Below are positions 62,547-64,000 of a stretch of 64,000 nucleotides of DNA, piece by piece. The position numbers and the translations under genes are program-made. The DNA is taken from the NCBI RefSeq assembly GCF_038096165.1, contig NZ_CP151076.1, positions 3,841,501-3,905,500 of the forward strand, in the 5' to 3' direction. Under the pieces are notes generated by a model. That model saw only the letters and a program-made list of their open reading frames with translations, made no database searches and was not told the DNA's origin. Source of the DNA: Pseudomonas sp. G.S.17. Its GTDB lineage: Bacteria > Pseudomonadota > Gammaproteobacteria > Pseudomonadales > Pseudomonadaceae. Position 1 is the stretch's first letter; each line of letters begins with the position of its first letter.

Positions 62547-64000
62547 TCATGCCAACGCAGACTCCAGGAAATCCTGGGCAAAGCGCTGCAACACGCCGCC
62601 CGCCTCATAGATCGAGACTTCTTCAGCGGTGTCCAGGCGACAGGTCACCGGCACCTCGACGCGCTCGCCGTTCTTGCGATTGATCACCAGGGTCATAGTG
62701 CTCAGCGGAATGCGCTCGCCGAGTACGTCGAAGGTTTCGCTGCCGTCGATGCTCAAGGTATGCCGATCAACCCCGGGCTTGAACTCCAGCGGCAACACAC
62801 CCATACCCACCAGATTGGTGCGGTGAATGCGCTCGAAACCCTCAGCGGCAATTGCCTCGACACCCGCCAGACGCACGCCTTTGGCCGCCCAGTCACGGGA
62901 CGAACCCTGACCGTAGTCGGCGCCGGCAATGATAATCAGCGGCTGCTTGCGCTCCATGTAAATTTCTATGGCTTCCCACATGCGCGTGACCTGACCTTCC
63001 GGCTCGACCCGCGCCAGTGAACCCTGCTTGACCTTGCCGTCGACCTGCACCATTTCGTTGAGCAGTTTCGGGTTGGCGAAAGTCGCTCGCTGTGCGGTCA
63101 GGTGATCACCGCGATGGGTGGCGTAAGAGTTGAAGTCTTCTTCCGGCAGGCCCATTTTCGCCAGGTATTCACCGGCGGCGCTGTCGAGCATGATGGCGTT
63201 GGACGGCGACAAGTGATCGGTGGTGATGTTGTCACCCAGCACCGCCAGCGGGCGCATACCCTTGAGCGGTCGCGCCCCGGCGAGCGCGCCTTCCCAGTAC
63301 GGCGGACGACGAATATAGGTGCTTTGCGCGCGCCAATCGTACAGCGGCGCGACTTTCTCGCCGTCGTCAGCCTTGATCTCGAACATCGGGATATAGACCT
63401 GCCGGAACTGATCCGGCTTGACGCTGGCTTTGACCACCGCGTCGATTTCTTCGTCGCTGGGCCAGATGTCTTTCAAGGTCAGCGGCTTGCCGTTCAGATC
63501 GGTGCCCAGTACGTCCTTCTCGATATCGAAACGGATGGTGCCGGCAATGGCGTAAGCGACCACCAGTGGCGGCGAGGCCAGAAACGCCTGTTTGGCGTAA
63601 GGGTGAATGCGTCCGTCGAAGTTGCGGTTGCCGGATAACACAGCCGTCGCGTACAGATCACGATCAATGACTTCCTGCTGGATTTTCGGGTCCAGCGCGC
63701 CGCTCATGCCGTTGCAGGTGGTGCAGGCAAAGCCGACGATGCCAAAGCCAAGCTTTTCCAGCTCCGGCAACAGATTGGCTTCTTCCAGATACAACTGAAC
63801 CGCCTTGGAACCCGGCGCCAGTGAAGTCTTGACCCACGGCTTGCGGCTCAGGCCAGCGGCGTTGGCGTTGCGCGCCAGCAAGGCTGCGGCAATCACGTTG
63901 CGCGGGTTGCTGGTATTGGTGCAACTGGTGATCGCGGCGATGATCACCGCACCGTCCGGCATCAGGCCCGGTTCGTTTTCGACCACGCCGGAAATCCCTC
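62547..64000 (-). CDS. acnD: 2-methylcitrate dehydratase AcnD (partial, 5' end beyond window)
   Basis: C-terminal part (about 484 residues visible) of the Fe/S-dependent 2-methylcitrate dehydratase related to aconitase. ITSCTNTSNPRNVIAAALLAR and FACTTCNGMSG supply the cluster cysteines; the swivel domain shows LGDNITTDHLSPSNAI and IIAGADYGQGSSRDWAAKG. The frame stays open to the window edge, so the start lies further right. First visible gene of the prp series. Confidence 0.94.
   Translation of the reverse strand, partial: GISGVVENEPGLMPDGAVIIAAITSCTNTSNPRNVIAAALLARNANAAGLSRKPWVKTSLAPGSKAVQLYLEEANLLPELEKLGFGIVGFACTTCNGMSGALDPKIQQEVIDRDLYATAVLSGNRNFDGRIHPYAKQAFLASPPLVVAYAIAGTIRFDIEKDVLGTDLNGKPLTLKDIWPSDEEIDAVVKASVKPDQFRQVYIPMFEIKADDGEKVAPLYDWRAQSTYIRRPPYWEGALAGARPLKGMRPLAVLGDNITTDHLSPSNAIMLDSAAGEYLAKMGLPEEDFNSYATHRGDHLTAQRATFANPKLLNEMVQVDGKVKQGSLARVEPEGQVTRMWEAIEIYMERKQPLIIIAGADYGQGSSRDWAAKGVRLAGVEAIAAEGFERIHRTNLVGMGVLPLEFKPGVDRHTLSIDGSETFDVLGERIPLSTMTLVINRKNGERVEVPVTCRLDTAEEVSIYEAGGVLQRFAQDFLESALA

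Overview
The window is chromosomal DNA of a Pseudomonas, most likely of the fluorescens/syringae lineage. The strongest evidence is the block cmaX-crfX-cmpX-sigX-oprF, an almost full-length relative of the periplasmic acylase PvdQ, the 71-residue ribosome modulation factor, GC-rich genes with typical Pseudomonas products, and dispersed REP-type palindromes. I see no rRNA, tRNA, CRISPR array, prophage or insertion sequence.

Layout. 1-5.0 kb is a patchwork of small genes. Two of them carry clear LexA (SOS) boxes, one ahead of a DUF1654 gene plus a secreted endonuclease I gene, the other ahead of a 65-residue protein. Between these lies an XRE regulator, a ParD-like antitoxin and a second type I methionine aminopeptidase, with a strong palindrome ahead of the ParD-like gene. 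5-13 kb holds a dpkA-like imino acid reductase, a GNAT enzyme, an orphan FecR, pvdQ, a Fur-like winged-helix protein and a KefB/C-type antiporter. 13-18 kb has molybdenum cofactor genes (moaB-moeA, mobA), a small lipoprotein, a pseudouridine synthase, sodC and a glutaredoxin-like gene. 18-24 kb has a PAP2-like membrane protein, an ammonium channel, a YqjD/YqjE/YqjK-type operon, an EAL protein and dgt.

24-29.4 kb encodes a BvgA/BvgS-type phosphorelay. The giant hybrid kinase is split by a one-base frameshift, and the regulator promoter has two head-to-head heptad palindromes. 29.4-38 kb has a YggL-family gene, dacB, a CHASE-PAS-GGDEF cyclase, rlmKL, rmf and pyrD. 38-48.5 kb is nitrate assimilation: nasS-nasT, nasA plus a PP2C/Ser-Thr kinase fusion, then a NirB N-terminal-only flavoprotein, nitrate reductase and cobA. 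I find three candidate sigma-54 promoters, and two leaders built like ANTAR-protein antitermination targets (paired hexaloop hairpins followed by a terminator). The siroheme part of NirB and nirD are absent here.

48.5-59.5 kb has an SDR-AraC pair, oprF/sigX/cmpX/crfX/cmaX, rraA, an alpha/beta hydrolase and the divergent ppsA/ppsR pair. 59.7-64 kb is the distal part of the 2-methylcitrate operon (acnD, cut by the window edge, then prpF and prpD).

The genes connect in places. The Mo-cofactor genes and cobA support the nitrate and nitrite enzymes. The ammonium channel and nas genes serve nitrogen supply. ppsA/ppsR and prp serve three-carbon metabolism. All assignments are from reading the sequence and remembered family features; no database search was run.
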